Shown here piece after piece: positions 26,183 to 35,597 of a stretch of DNA of 50,942 bases (its first letter is position 1; the number at the start of each line of letters is the position of its first letter). The stretch is from Mycolicibacterium iranicum (GTDB lineage Bacteria; Actinomycetota; Actinomycetes; Mycobacteriales; Mycobacteriaceae). The DNA is taken from the NCBI RefSeq assembly GCF_002101705.1, contig NZ_LQPC01000010.1, positions 1 to 50,942 of the forward strand. Reading direction: 5' to 3'. A model generated the notes under the pieces. That model was given only the letters and a program-made list of their open reading frames with translations, made no database searches and was not told the origin of the DNA. A program made the translations under genes and the position numbers.

Positions 26183-28148
26183 GAGGTTTTCGCGGTACTC
26201 CCGCTACACCGGCGGCCCTGACCCGCTGGCACCTCCTGTCGATTTGCGGGAGGCGCTGGAGGCGATCGGGCAGGACGTCATGGAAGGCACCTCGCCCCGC
26301 CGTGCGCTGTCGGAGCTTCTGCGGCGCGGCACCAGGAACATGCCCGGCGCCGACAAGCTCGCGGCCGAGGCCAACCGCCGCCGTCGGGAACTGTTGCAGC
26401 GCAACAACCTCGACGGAACCCTGGCCGACATCAAAAAGCTGCTCGATGAGGCGGTGCTCGCCGAGCGCAAGGAGCTGGCGCGGGCGCTCGACGATGACGC
26501 CCGCTTCGGCGAACTGCAGCTGGAGTCCCTGTCGCCGTCGCCCGCCAAAGCTGTCCAGGAGCTCGCGGAGTACGACTGGCGTTCGCAGGAGGCCCGCGAA
26601 AAGTACGAGCAGATCAAGGACCTCCTGGGCCGGGAGATGCTCGATCAGCGGTTCGCCGGCATGAAGGAAGCTCTGGAGAACGCGACCGACGAGGATCGTC
26701 AGCGCGTCAACGAGATGCTCGACGACCTCAACGATCTGCTCGACAAACACGCCAAAGGCGAAGACACGCAACAGGATTTTCAGGACTTCATGGCCAAGCA
26801 CGGCCAATACTTCCCGGAGAATCCGCAAAATGTCGACGAGCTGCTGGACTCGCTCGCGAAGCGTTCCGCAGCCGCCCAACGGTTCCGCAACAGCCTCAGC
26901 GAGCAGCAGCGCGCCGAGTTGGACTCTTTGGCGCAGCAGGCGTTCGGGTCGCCGTCGTTGATGAACGCACTCAACCGTCTGGACAGCCATCTCCAGGCCG
27001 CCCGCCCCGGCGAGGATTGGTCGGGTTCGCAGCGGTTCTCCGGGGACGACCCGCTGGGCATGGGGGAGGGCGCGCAGGCACTCGCCGACATCTCTGAACT
27101 CGAACAGCTCGCCGAGCAGCTCTCACAGAGCTACTCGGGCGCGACGATGGACGACGTCGACCTCGACATGCTGGCACGCCAACTCGGCGAGGACGCGGCC
27201 GTCGACGCCAGGACCCTGGCCGAGCTGGAACGCGCGCTGATGAACCAGGGCTTTCTCGACCGCGGCTCAGACGGGCAGTGGCGGCTCTCGCCGAAGGCCA
27301 TGCGCCAGCTCGGGCAGGCAGCTTTACGGGATGTGGCGCAACAGCTTTCGGGTCGTCACGGTGAGCGCGACACCCGCAAGGCCGGGGCGGCGGGCGAGTT
27401 GACCGGCGCGACGCGGCCATGGCAGTTCGGCGACACCGAACCATGGAACGTCACCCGGACCCTCACCAACGCCGTCCTGCGTGAGGCGGGAACCGGCGAG
27501 TCGGCGCGACCGATCCGGATCACGGTCGAGGACGTCGAGATCTCCGAAACCGAGACCCGCACGCAAGCCGCGGTCGCGCTGCTGGTCGACACCTCGTTCT
27601 CGATGGTGATGGAAAACCGCTGGCTGCCGATGAAGCGCACGGCGCTGGCGCTCAACCACCTCGTCAGCACCCGGTTCCGTTCCGATGCCCTGCAGATCGT
27701 CGCGTTCGGCCGCTACGCCCGTACCGTCACCGCCGCCGAGCTGACCGGACTGGAGGGCGTCTACGAGCAGGGCACCAATCTGCACCACGCGCTGGCGCTG
27801 GCCAGCCGGCACCTGAGGCGTCACCCCAACGCTCAACCGGTGATCCTCGTCGTGACGGATGGTGAGCCGACAGCTCACCTGGAGGACTTCGACGGGAACG
27901 GATCTTCTGCCGTTTTCTTCGATTACCCGCCGCACCCACGGACCATCGCCCACACGGTGAAGGGGTTCGACGAAGTAGCGCGGCTCGGGGCGCAGGTGAC
28001 GATCTTCCGGCTCGGCAGCGATCCGGGGCTGGCACGTTTCATCGACCAGGTCGCGCGCCGCGTGGGCGGACGAGTGGTGGTGCCAGACCTCGACGGGTTG
28101 GGCGCTGCGGTGGTCGGTGATTATCTGAGTGCCAAGCGGCGGCGGTAG
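26175..28148 (+). CDS. VWA-domain protein, partner of AAA+ ATPase (Rv0959-like)
   Basis: The 657-aa protein has a long charged, mostly helical N-terminal region (1-440) and a C-terminal von Willebrand factor A domain. The MIDAS motif is DTSFS at 472-476, with the later conserved Thr/Asp in VTDGEPTAH. It is expected to bind a divalent metal and dock to the AAA+ protein encoded just upstream; the 8-nt overlap supports complex formation. It is cytoplasmic, with no signal or membrane helix. Length is close to that recalled for Rv0959. Confidence 0.88.
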   Translation: MARRFSRYSRYTGGPDPLAPPVDLREALEAIGQDVMEGTSPRRALSELLRRGTRNMPGADKLAAEANRRRRELLQRNNLDGTLADIKKLLDEAVLAERKELARALDDDARFGELQLESLSPSPAKAVQELAEYDWRSQEAREKYEQIKDLLGREMLDQRFAGMKEALENATDEDRQRVNEMLDDLNDLLDKHAKGEDTQQDFQDFMAKHGQYFPENPQNVDELLDSLAKRSAAAQRFRNSLSEQQRAELDSLAQQAFGSPSLMNALNRLDSHLQAARPGEDWSGSQRFSGDDPLGMGEGAQALADISELEQLAEQLSQSYSGATMDDVDLDMLARQLGEDAAVDARTLAELERALMNQGFLDRGSDGQWRLSPKAMRQLGQAALRDVAQQLSGRHGERDTRKAGAAGELTGATRPWQFGDTEPWNVTRTLTNAVLREAGTGESARPIRITVEDVEISETETRTQAAVALLVDTSFSMVMENRWLPMKRTALALNHLVSTRFRSDALQIVAFGRYARTVTAAELTGLEGVYEQGTNLHHALALASRHLRRHPNAQPVILVVTDGEPTAHLEDFDGNGSSAVFFDYPPHPRTIAHTVKGFDEVARLGAQVTIFRLGSDPGLARFIDQVARRVGGRVVVPDLDGLGAAVVGDYLSAKRRR

Positions 28149-28152
28149 GTCG

Positions 28153-28734
28153 CTAGACGGCGCGCTTGCGCTTCTTGCGCCGGACGGTGACGCTGCCCCA
28201 CACGGAAAACCCGCTGATGCGCACTAGTGGGGCGCCGGGAGAACCCTCGCCTTCGACGCGGTGGTCGAAGCTGCCCATTACCGCGACGCCGTGCACGTCG
28301 ACGTTGACCTCCGGCGGCACCAGGATCGTCTGCCCGCCCATGATCGAATAGGTCCGAATGTGAACCTCGGGGGAGGTGAAGTCGGCGTAGCGCAGGTCGA
28401 CGACTCCACCACCGCAGAAGGCAAATGTGGTCAGCTTGCGGGGAACGTTCCATCGCCCCCGGCGCTCGTAGCCGCTCAGGATCGCGAGCAGCAGGCTGGA
28501 CGGCGCGGGCCGGCACGGACCGCCGCGGCCCCGGGTGATCGCGCCGGGAAGGTCGGCCGACAGGCGGTCGAGTTCGTCGTACGTCTGCGCGGCGTACGCC
28601 CTGTTCAGGCGGTCCTCGTACTCGCTGATGCCCAGCGTGCCCGACGCGGCGGCATCGGTGAGTAGCTGGGCTACCTGGATTCGGTCGGTGTCGCCAGCAC
28701 GCATCGACCCGCTGCGGTACGCGGGTGTGCTCAT
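28153..28734 (-). CDS. DUF1707 protein with C-terminal toast-rack-like domain (Rv0966c-like)
   Basis: The N-terminal DUF1707 motif is clear: MRAGDTDRIQVAQLLTDAAA followed by LGISEYEDRLNRAYAAQTYDEL (residues 10-55). A beta-rich region follows (FCGGGVVDLRYADF, TYSIMGGQTILVPPEV, VMGSFDH) like the LiaF-type domain, and a basic tail KRKR. ATG 28734 has AAGG 5 nt upstream; longer frames lack support. It converges on the VWA gene with 4 bp between stops. The combination often occurs in membrane-stress proteins, but no helix is present here. Confidence 0.8.
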   Translation of the reverse strand: MSTPAYRSGSMRAGDTDRIQVAQLLTDAAASGTLGISEYEDRLNRAYAAQTYDELDRLSADLPGAITRGRGGPCRPAPSSLLLAILSGYERRGRWNVPRKLTTFAFCGGGVVDLRYADFTSPEVHIRTYSIMGGQTILVPPEVNVDVHGVAVMGSFDHRVEGEGSPGAPLVRISGFSVWGSVTVRRKKRKRAV

Positions 28735-28827
28735 CGTGACCTTCTCGGAGCGAGACGTGCGCACATCGCCACCGAGCCTACGACGAACGTCGGCACATGC
28801 AAGTATCTTGGCCAAACTGTGAGCTGG

Positions 28828-29595
28828 TCAGCCGACCCAGCGCGGCGGCCGCTTCTCCAGGAACGCCAGCATGCCCTCCCGGGCCTCGTCGGAGACGAAC
28901 AGTTGGGCCGACTCGCGCGTCAATTTCTCTGCGCGAAGCTCGAAGTCGTCGATCACTGCCGCCGTGGTGAGCGCCTTCGACGCCGCGAGCCCCTGGGGCG
29001 ACCCTTGGGCGATCGCGGCCGCCAGTTCGGCGACGGTCGCCCCGACGTCGTCGGCGGCCACGGTGATCAGCCCGATGTCGGCGGCCTCGGCCGCGCCGAA
29101 CTTCTCGCCGGTGACGAAGTACCGGCCCGCCGCCCGCGCCGACATCTTCGGCAACAGTGTCAGCGAGATGATCGACGGGGCGACACCGATGCGCGCCTCG
29201 GTGAGCGCAAACGTGCTCGCGTTGCCGGCCACCGCGATGTCACAGGCGCCGACCAGTCCGAGCCCGCCTGCGCGGACATGACCGTCGATCGCGGCGATCA
29301 CCGGCAGCCGGAGTTCGAGAATGCGGCGGAGCAGGCGCGTCATCTCGTGTGCGCGGGCGACCGCCAGTTCCGACGGATCCCGCCCAGCCGCCTCGCTCAG
29401 ATCGGCGCCGGCGCAGAACGTCCCGCCCGTGTGGCCCAGCACCACAACCCGTACGCCCTGATCGGCGGCCGCGCGGGTCAAGGCGTCATGCAGCTGCTCG
29501 ACCAGCGCCGAGGACAGGGCATTGCGGTTGTGCGGCGAATCCAGGGTCAATCGCGCGACCGCGCCGTCGCGTTCATAGCCGACCAGGACGCTCAC
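28828..29595 (-). CDS. echA7: Enoyl-CoA hydratase/isomerase family protein
   Basis: The crotonase-fold protein shows the CoA-binding and oxyanion-hole stretch GTFCAGADLSE and a second GHVRAGGLGLVGACDIAVA. GTG 29595 is preferred, with AAGAAGAGG upstream, giving 255 aa; TTG 29619 in the same frame is an alternative. It is the last gene of the acyl-CoA catabolic operon and is joined to fadE12 through a duplicated element whose second mini-ORF overlaps this start (GTGA). It probably hydrates the enoyl-CoA product of FadE12/FadE13 or acts after carboxylation. Confidence 0.85.
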   Translation of the reverse strand: MSVLVGYERDGAVARLTLDSPHNRNALSSALVEQLHDALTRAAADQGVRVVVLGHTGGTFCAGADLSEAAGRDPSELAVARAHEMTRLLRRILELRLPVIAAIDGHVRAGGLGLVGACDIAVAGNASTFALTEARIGVAPSIISLTLLPKMSARAAGRYFVTGEKFGAAEAADIGLITVAADDVGATVAELAAAIAQGSPQGLAASKALTTAAVIDDFELRAEKLTRESAQLFVSDEAREGMLAFLEKRPPRWVG

Positions 29596-29662
29596 TGGTG
29601 CCGCCTCTTCTTCGCGCAAGCGCTCATCAGCACCGCCTCTTCTTCGCGCGAGCGCTCATCAG
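29592..29662 (-). repeat. Duplicated MIRU-like coupling element with two mini-ORFs
   Basis: A 30-bp unit occurs at 29601-29630 and 29633-29662 with one mismatch (period 32). On the coding strand the fadE12 stop TGA overlaps an ATG that opens a 10-codon ORF (MSARAKKRRC, 29659-29627). Its stop overlaps an ATG opening an 11-codon ORF (MSACAKKRRHQ, 29627-29592), whose stop overlaps the echA7 GTG. Each mini-ORF contains the AAGAAGAGGCGG sequence that serves as ribosome site for the next start. The arrangement recalls MIRUs, which link operon genes by overlapping stops and starts. Confidence 0.7.
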
Positions 29663-30819
29663 TAGGACCTCGGGAGACCCAGCGACGTCTGCGCAATGAA
29701 GTTGAGGATCATCTCTCGGCTCACCGGGGCGATGCGGGCCAGCCGCGACGCCGTCAGCATCGATGCCACGCCGTACTCTTTGGTCAAACCGTTGCCGCCG
29801 AGGGACTGCACCGCCTGATCCACCGCGCGCACCGAGGCTTCGCCGGCCGCGTACTTGGCCATGTTGGCGGCTTCGGCCGCTCCGCCATCGTCGCCCGCGT
29901 CGTAGAGAGCCGCGGCCTTTTGCATCATCAGCTTCGCGAGCTCGACCTCGATGTGGTTCTGCGCCAACGGATGTGACAGGCCCTGGTGTGCGCCGATCGG
30001 CGTCTTCCACACCTGCCGCGTCTTGACGTACTCGACGGCTCGGTCAAGAGCAAAGCGGCCGACGCCGACCGCGTTGGCCGCACCCATGATGCGCTCGGGA
30101 TTCAGGCCGGCGAATAACTGCGCGATCGCCGCGTCCTCGGATCCGACCAGCGCATCGGCGGGCAACCGGACCTCGTCGAGGAAAACCTGGAACTGGAACT
30201 CCGGGCTGATGATCTCCATGGGGATCTTCGTGAACGTGAATCCCGGTGTATCCGTGGGCACCACGAACAGGGCCGGTTTCAGGTTGCCCGTTTTGTGGTC
30301 TTCGGTGCGACCCACGACAAGCACCGCCTGCGCCTGATCCACACCGGAGATGTAAACCTTCTGCCCGGAAAGGATCCAGTCGCTGCCGTCGCGACGGGCC
30401 GTCGTGGTGATCCTGTGCGAGTTCGATCCGGCATCGGGTTCGGTGATCGCAAAAGCCATCGTCAAGGATCCGTCGGCGATACCCGGGATCCAGCGTTTCT
30501 TCTGCTCCTCAGTGCCGAACTTCGAGATGATCGTGCCGTTGATCGCGGGTGAGACGACCATCATCAGCAGCGAAGCCCCGCCGGCGGCCATCTCCTCCAT
30601 GACCAGGCTCAACTCGTACATGCCCGCACCGCCGCCACCGTACTCCTCCGGCAGGTTCACTCCGATGAAGCCGAGTTTTCCTGCCTCGGACCATAATTCG
30701 TCGGTGTGCTGGCCGGCGCGGGCCTTTTCGAGGTAGTACTCCTGCCCATAGTTGGCGACCATGGCGGCCACCGCCTTGCGCAGCGCCTGCTGTTCCTCGG
30801 TCTCGATGAATCCGCTCAC
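29659..30819 (-). CDS. fadE12: Acyl-CoA dehydrogenase
   Basis: The 386-aa flavoenzyme shows AITEPDAGSNSH (flavin-binding), YISGVDQA, GANAVGVGRFALDRAVEYVKTRQ, and the C-terminal QSLGGNGLTKEYGV segment. It introduces the alpha-beta double bond into an acyl-CoA using FAD and electron-transfer flavoprotein. GTG 30819 overlaps the accA2 stop (GTGA). The neighbours suggest a substrate from branched-chain amino acid or acyclic terpenoid breakdown, but this is inference. Confidence 0.92.
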   Translation of the reverse strand: MSGFIETEEQQALRKAVAAMVANYGQEYYLEKARAGQHTDELWSEAGKLGFIGVNLPEEYGGGGAGMYELSLVMEEMAAGGASLLMMVVSPAINGTIISKFGTEEQKKRWIPGIADGSLTMAFAITEPDAGSNSHRITTTARRDGSDWILSGQKVYISGVDQAQAVLVVGRTEDHKTGNLKPALFVVPTDTPGFTFTKIPMEIISPEFQFQVFLDEVRLPADALVGSEDAAIAQLFAGLNPERIMGAANAVGVGRFALDRAVEYVKTRQVWKTPIGAHQGLSHPLAQNHIEVELAKLMMQKAAALYDAGDDGGAAEAANMAKYAAGEASVRAVDQAVQSLGGNGLTKEYGVASMLTASRLARIAPVSREMILNFIAQTSLGLPRSY

Positions 30820-32780
30820 TGATCGCCCTCTCCTGAATCGACGCGTGCCAGCACGGCGCCCACCTCGACTTGTTGACCTGCTATGACATGAAGCTCGACG
30901 AGGACACCGTCGGCGGGAGCGGTGATGGTGTGTTCCATCTTCATCGCCTCCAGCCACATCAGCGGTTGTCCCGCGATCACCCTGTCGCCGGCGGATGCTG
31001 CGACGCGCAGCACCGAGCCCGGCATCGGGGCGACAAGCGACCCGTGGGCGAGTGCCGCGTCGGGATCGGGGAACCGGGATACCGCGACGAGATGCATGGA
31101 TCCGGCGGGGGAGTCGACGTAGACGTCGTCGCCGTAGCGCGCGACGTCGAAGGGACGCTCCACCCCCGCCACGCTCAACACGACCCGGTGCGGTGTCGAC
31201 GAAACCATCCGCACGTCATCGTGCCCTTCGATGGTGACGCCGCCACGGGTGAACCGATACCGGACGTCGTGGATCTCGCCGTCGGCATCCTTGAACGTCT
31301 TGGTCTGATATCCGGAGGCGAGATTTCGCCAGCCACTCGGCACAGCGCCGAAAACCTCTGCCGTGGAACGATTGTGGGCTGCGTCGGCCAACGCAGCTGC
31401 CACGGCCGACAGGCTCGCCTGCATCTCGCCGGCCGGCGCGGCAAGGTCGGCAAGCCCATTCGTCTCGAAGAACGCGGTATCGGTGGCGCCGGCGAGGAAG
31501 GCGCGGTGGCGCAGCACGTTGACCAGCAGGTCGCGGTTCGTCCTGACGCCGTGCACCCGCGCGCGGGTCAGCGCGTCGGCCAGCAGCGCGGCAGCCTGGG
31601 CGCGGGTCGGCGCGTAGGAGATGACCTTGGCGATCATCGGGTCGTAGAACACCGAGATCACCGACCCGTCGGCGATGCCCGAATCCAGACGCACACCGGC
31701 GCGCCCGACCGGCCCGAACTCCGCCCCCGCGGCGGGGACGGCGAAGCGGTGCACGGTGCCCGCCTGCGGCTGCCAGTTCTTGGCCGGGTCTTCGGCGTAG
31801 AGCCTGGCTTCGATCGAGAACGCCTGTGACACAGGTGGTATCGATTCTAGTCGCGCCCCGTCGGCGACAGCCAACTGTAGTTCGACAAGGTCCAATCCCG
31901 AGGTGAGCTCGGTGACCGGATGCTCCACCTGCAGCCGGGTGTTCATCTCGAGGAAAAAGAAGCCGCCCGCGCCGTCGGCCATGAACTCGACAGTGCCCGC
32001 GCCGGTATAACCGATCGCGGTGGCGGCCAGCCGTGCCGCCTCGAACAGCTTGTCGCGCATCCCCGCGACGCGTTCGACCAGCGGCGACGGGGCCTCCTCG
32101 ATGATCTTCTGGTGCCTGCGTTGAATGGAGCATTCACGCTCCCCGACGGCCCACACCGTGCCGTGCGCATCGGCCATCACCTGAACCTCGACGTGGTGGC
32201 CTGCGTCGAGGTAGCGCTCGCAGAAGACGGTGGGGTCACCGAACGCCGACTGGGCCTCGCGCCGTGCGGCTTCCACCTGCGCGGGCAACTGCGCGAGGTC
32301 GCGGACCACGCGCATCCCTCGGCCGCCTCCGCCCGCTGACGCTTTGATCAGGACCGGCAGCATGTCGGGTGTCACTGCCTGGGGGTCGAGTTCCTCCAGG
32401 ACCGGAACCCCGGCGGCGGCCATGATCTTCTTCGCCTCGATCTTGGAGCCCATCGCCGCCACGGCCGCCACCGGCGGACCGATCCACGTCAGATCCGCCT
32501 CCTCGACCGCCTGAGCGAAATCTGGGTTTTCTGAGAGGAATCCGTAACCGGGATGCACCGCGTCGGCACCCGCTGCCCGAGCCGCGGCGATGAGTTGCTC
32601 GGCGTCCAGATAGCCCCGGGTGCCCTCGAGTCGCACTCGCGCATCCGCCTCGGTGACATGGAGGGCGTCGGCGTCCGGGTCGGTGTAGACCGCGACGGTG
32701 CCGATTCCGAGCCGCCGACAGGTGGCGAACACCCGCCGCGCGATCTCGCCGCGGTTGGCGACCAGAACTCGTGTGATCAT
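30816..32780 (-). CDS. accA2: Acyl-CoA carboxylase alpha subunit (biotin carboxylase + biotin carrier)
   Basis: The 654-aa protein starts MITRVLVANRGEIARRVF. It has the ATP-grasp biotin carboxylase core (KASAGGGGRGMRVV, FLEMNTRLQVEHPVTE) and ends in a biotin carrier domain with the biotinylated lysine in LEAMKMEH. Paired with AccD2 it carboxylates an acyl-CoA. Between 3-methylcrotonyl-CoA and geranyl-CoA type enzymes the local AtuA-like gene leaves both open. The start is separated from accD2 by a long palindrome. Confidence 0.94.
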   Translation of the reverse strand: MITRVLVANRGEIARRVFATCRRLGIGTVAVYTDPDADALHVTEADARVRLEGTRGYLDAEQLIAAARAAGADAVHPGYGFLSENPDFAQAVEEADLTWIGPPVAAVAAMGSKIEAKKIMAAAGVPVLEELDPQAVTPDMLPVLIKASAGGGGRGMRVVRDLAQLPAQVEAARREAQSAFGDPTVFCERYLDAGHHVEVQVMADAHGTVWAVGERECSIQRRHQKIIEEAPSPLVERVAGMRDKLFEAARLAATAIGYTGAGTVEFMADGAGGFFFLEMNTRLQVEHPVTELTSGLDLVELQLAVADGARLESIPPVSQAFSIEARLYAEDPAKNWQPQAGTVHRFAVPAAGAEFGPVGRAGVRLDSGIADGSVISVFYDPMIAKVISYAPTRAQAAALLADALTRARVHGVRTNRDLLVNVLRHRAFLAGATDTAFFETNGLADLAAPAGEMQASLSAVAAALADAAHNRSTAEVFGAVPSGWRNLASGYQTKTFKDADGEIHDVRYRFTRGGVTIEGHDDVRMVSSTPHRVVLSVAGVERPFDVARYGDDVYVDSPAGSMHLVAVSRFPDPDAALAHGSLVAPMPGSVLRVAASAGDRVIAGQPLMWLEAMKMEHTITAPADGVLVELHVIAGQQVEVGAVLARVDSGEGDQ

Positions 32781-32792
32781 CTGCTTCTCCCA

Positions 32793-32845
32793 GCGATTTC
32801 GGCGTGCTCGGTCGCGGTGAGCGCAACTGCGCACGCCGAAATCGC
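32793..32845. repeat. Long palindromic element between accD2 and accA2
   Basis: GCGATTTCGGCGTGC (32793-32807) and GCACGCCGAAATCGC (32831-32845) are perfect 15-bp arms. Pairing continues inward imperfectly to a GTGA loop, giving a 53-bp hairpin within the 79-bp gap. It is the only gap of this size inside an otherwise overlapping operon. Confidence 0.85.
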
Positions 32846-32859
32846 AGACATGCGGGCGC

Positions 32860-34452
32860 TCACATCCGGAAGACGCCGAAGTTCGACGTCCCCTCGATCG
32901 GACCGTTGGCGATGGCGGACAGGCACATTCCCAACACGGTGCGGGTGTCGCGCGGATCGATCACGCCATCGTCGTAGAGCCGTCCGGACAGGAACATCGG
33001 CAGCGACTCCGCCTCGATCTGGGCTTCGACGGCGGCGCGCAGCGCGGCATCGGCGGCTTCGTCGACCTGCTGGCCGCGGGCCTCTGCGGCGGCCCGGCTG
33101 ACGATCGACAGCACGCCGGCCAGTTGTGTACCGCCCATGACCGCCGATTTCGCGCTGGGCCAGGCGAACAGGAAGCGCGGGTCGTAGGCGCGGCCGCACA
33201 TGCCGTAGTGCCCGGCTCCGTACGATGCGCCGATCAGCAGCGAAATGTGCGGGACGGTCGAATTGGAGACGGCGTTGATCATCATCGAGCCGTGCTTGAT
33301 CATCCCGCGCTCCTCGTAGTCCTTTCCCACCATGTAGCCGGTGGTGTTGTGAAGGAACAACAGTGGGGTGTCGGAGCGATTGGCGAGCTGGATGAACTGG
33401 GTGGCCTTCTGTGACTCCTCGCTGAACAGCACGCCGCGCGCGTTGGCGAGGATGCCGAGCGGATAGCCGTGCAGCGTGGCCCACCCGGTGACCAGTGAGC
33501 CGCCGTAGAGCGGCTTGAACTCGTCGAACTCGGACCCGTCGACGATCCGGGCGATCACCTCCCGCGGGTCGAACGGGATACGCAGATCTGGCGGCACCAC
33601 GCCGATTAATTCGCTCTCGTCGAAAAGTGGGGCGGTGAACGGCTTGGGCGCCGGGCCCGACTTGCGCCAGTTCAGCCGTGCGACGATGCGCCGTCCGATC
33701 CGCAACGCGTCGAGTTCGTCGACGGCGAAGTAGTCACCGAGACCGGAGGTGCGGGCGTGCATCTCGGCACCGCCGAGCGACTCATCGTCGGATTCCTCAC
33801 CGGTGGCCATCTTCACCAGCGGTGGGCCGGCCAGAAACACCTTCGAGCGTTCCTTGATCATCACGACGTGGTCGGACATGCCGGGGATGTAGGCACCGCC
33901 CGCCGTCGAGTTTCCGAACACGAGCGCGATCGTCGGGATGCCCGCAGCGGAGAGCCGCGTCAGGTCGCGGAACATCTGCCCGCCCGGGATGAAGATCTCC
34001 TTCTGTGTGGGCAGATCGGCGCCGCCCGACTCCACCAGCGAGATCACCGGCAGTCGATTCTGGAGTGCGATCTGGTTGGCGCGCAGGATCTTCCGTAGCG
34101 TCCAGGGATTACTGGTGCCGCCCTTGACGGTGGGATCGTTGGCGACGACTAGACATTCGACTGAGCTGACCGCGCCGATGCCCACGACCACGCTTGCGCC
34201 GACGGTGAAGTCGGTGCCCCAGGCGGCCAGCGGGCTCAACTCCAGGAAGGGGGAGTCGGGATCGAGCAGCGCCTCGATGCGCTCGCGTGCGGTCATCTTG
34301 CCGCGGGCGTGGTGGCGAGCTACGTACTTTTCGCCGCCTCCCGCAAGGGCTTTGGCGTGCTCGGTCTCCAGTTCCAGCAGCTTGACCGCCATCGCGTCGG
34401 CGGCCTCGGTGTAGGCGGGTGATCGGGTGTCCAGGGTGGACTTGAGGCTCAT
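32860..34452 (-). CDS. accD2: Acyl-CoA carboxylase beta subunit (carboxyltransferase)
   Basis: The 530-aa carboxyltransferase has N- and C-lobes of crotonase fold: oxyanion regions [16 protein letters not shown] and [16 protein letters not shown], and substrate-loop [10 protein letters not shown]. The sequence is closest in feel to methylcrotonyl/geranyl-CoA carboxylase beta subunits ([22 protein letters not shown] segment). ATG 34452 overlaps the fadE13 stop by 4 nt (ATGA). Confidence 0.94.
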   Translation of the reverse strand: MSLKSTLDTRSPAYTEAADAMAVKLLELETEHAKALAGGGEKYVARHHARGKMTARERIEALLDPDSPFLELSPLAAWGTDFTVGASVVVGIGAVSSVECLVVANDPTVKGGTSNPWTLRKILRANQIALQNRLPVISLVESGGADLPTQKEIFIPGGQMFRDLTRLSAAGIPTIALVFGNSTAGGAYIPGMSDHVVMIKERSKVFLAGPPLVKMATGEESDDESLGGAEMHARTSGLGDYFAVDELDALRIGRRIVARLNWRKSGPAPKPFTAPLFDESELIGVVPPDLRIPFDPREVIARIVDGSEFDEFKPLYGGSLVTGWATLHGYPLGILANARGVLFSEESQKATQFIQLANRSDTPLLFLHNTTGYMVGKDYEERGMIKHGSMMINAVSNSTVPHISLLIGASYGAGHYGMCGRAYDPRFLFAWPSAKSAVMGGTQLAGVLSIVSRAAAEARGQQVDEAADAALRAAVEAQIEAESLPMFLSGRLYDDGVIDPRDTRTVLGMCLSAIANGPIEGTSNFGVFRM

Positions 34453-35597
34453 GCCTGAAATCCCAACGTCTTGGCGGCCAGCGAGGTGAGGATTTCGGTG
34501 GTGCCACCGCCGATACCGAGGATGCGCATGTCCCGATACTGCCGTTCGACCTCCGACTCGGCCATGTACCCCATGCCGCCGAAGAGTTGCACCGCCTGGT
34601 TGGCCACCCATTCGCCGGATTCGACCGCGGTGTTCTTCGCGAAGCAGACCTCGGTGATCAGGTTGTGGTCTCCGGCTATCTGCCGTTCGACGAGCGCGCG
34701 GGTGTATACGCGTGCCACGTCGATGCGGCGCGCCATCTCGGCGAGCGTGTTCTGCACCGACTGGCGTGCGATCAGCGGCTTGCCGAACGTCTCGCGGTTG
34801 CGGCACCAGTCCACGGTCAGGTCGAGGCAGCGCTGAGCACTCGAATATGCCTGCGCGGCAAGGCCGACGCGCTCGGAGACGAACGCCGCGGCGATCTGCA
34901 GGAACCCGGTGTTCTCGACTCCGACGAGGTTGGCCGCGGGCACTCGCACATCTGAATAGGACAGTTCGGCCGTGTCCGAGGAGCGCCAGCCCATCTTGTC
35001 CAGCCTACGGCTGACCTCAAAGCCGGGGGTGCCCTTATCGACCACAATCAGCGAAACACCGGCTGCGCCAGGGCCGCCGGTGCGCGCCGCGGTGACGACG
35101 TAGTCAGCGCGTACCCCAGACGTGATGTAGGTCTTTGCGCCGTTGAGCACGTATTCATCACCCTCCCGCACCGCGCGGGTGGTCAGGTGCCCGACGTCGG
35201 AGCCGCCGCCGGGCTCGGTGATTGCCAGCGACCCGATCTTCTCGCCGCGCAGCGTCGGGCGTACGTACTCCTCGATCAGCCGCTCGTCGCCGGAGGCGAT
35301 CATGTGCGGCACCGCGATGCCGCACGTGAACAGCGATGCGAAAACGCCTCCTGGGGAACCCGACTGGTGCATTTCCTCGCAGATGACGAGGGCGTCGGCG
35401 GCGTCGCCGCCCTCGCCGCCGACCGCCTCGGGGAAACCCGCGCCCAGCAGACCGGCTTGGGCGGCCTTGCGGTGGAGGTCGCGCGGCAGCTCGCCGAGGC
35501 GTTCCCACTCGTCGACGTGGGGCAAGACCTCGCGCTCGGCGAAGGCGCGCACCGTCTTTCGCAGATCCTCGCGTTCGGGTGTGGTCCAAATGCTCAT
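34449..35597 (-). CDS. fadE13: Acyl-CoA dehydrogenase
   Basis: This 382-aa flavoenzyme shows AITEPGGGSDVGHLTT, YVLNGAKTYITSG, RETFGKPLIARQSVQ and the C-terminal QLFGGMGYMAESEVERQYRDMRI. ATG 35597 overlaps the stop of the AtuA-like gene (ATGA), and its own stop overlaps accD2. An acyl-CoA dehydrogenase next to a carboxylase matches the order isovaleryl/citronellyl-CoA dehydrogenation followed by carboxylation. Confidence 0.93.
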   Translation of the reverse strand: MSIWTTPEREDLRKTVRAFAEREVLPHVDEWERLGELPRDLHRKAAQAGLLGAGFPEAVGGEGGDAADALVICEEMHQSGSPGGVFASLFTCGIAVPHMIASGDERLIEEYVRPTLRGEKIGSLAITEPGGGSDVGHLTTRAVREGDEYVLNGAKTYITSGVRADYVVTAARTGGPGAAGVSLIVVDKGTPGFEVSRRLDKMGWRSSDTAELSYSDVRVPAANLVGVENTGFLQIAAAFVSERVGLAAQAYSSAQRCLDLTVDWCRNRETFGKPLIARQSVQNTLAEMARRIDVARVYTRALVERQIAGDHNLITEVCFAKNTAVESGEWVANQAVQLFGGMGYMAESEVERQYRDMRILGIGGGTTEILTSLAAKTLGFQA

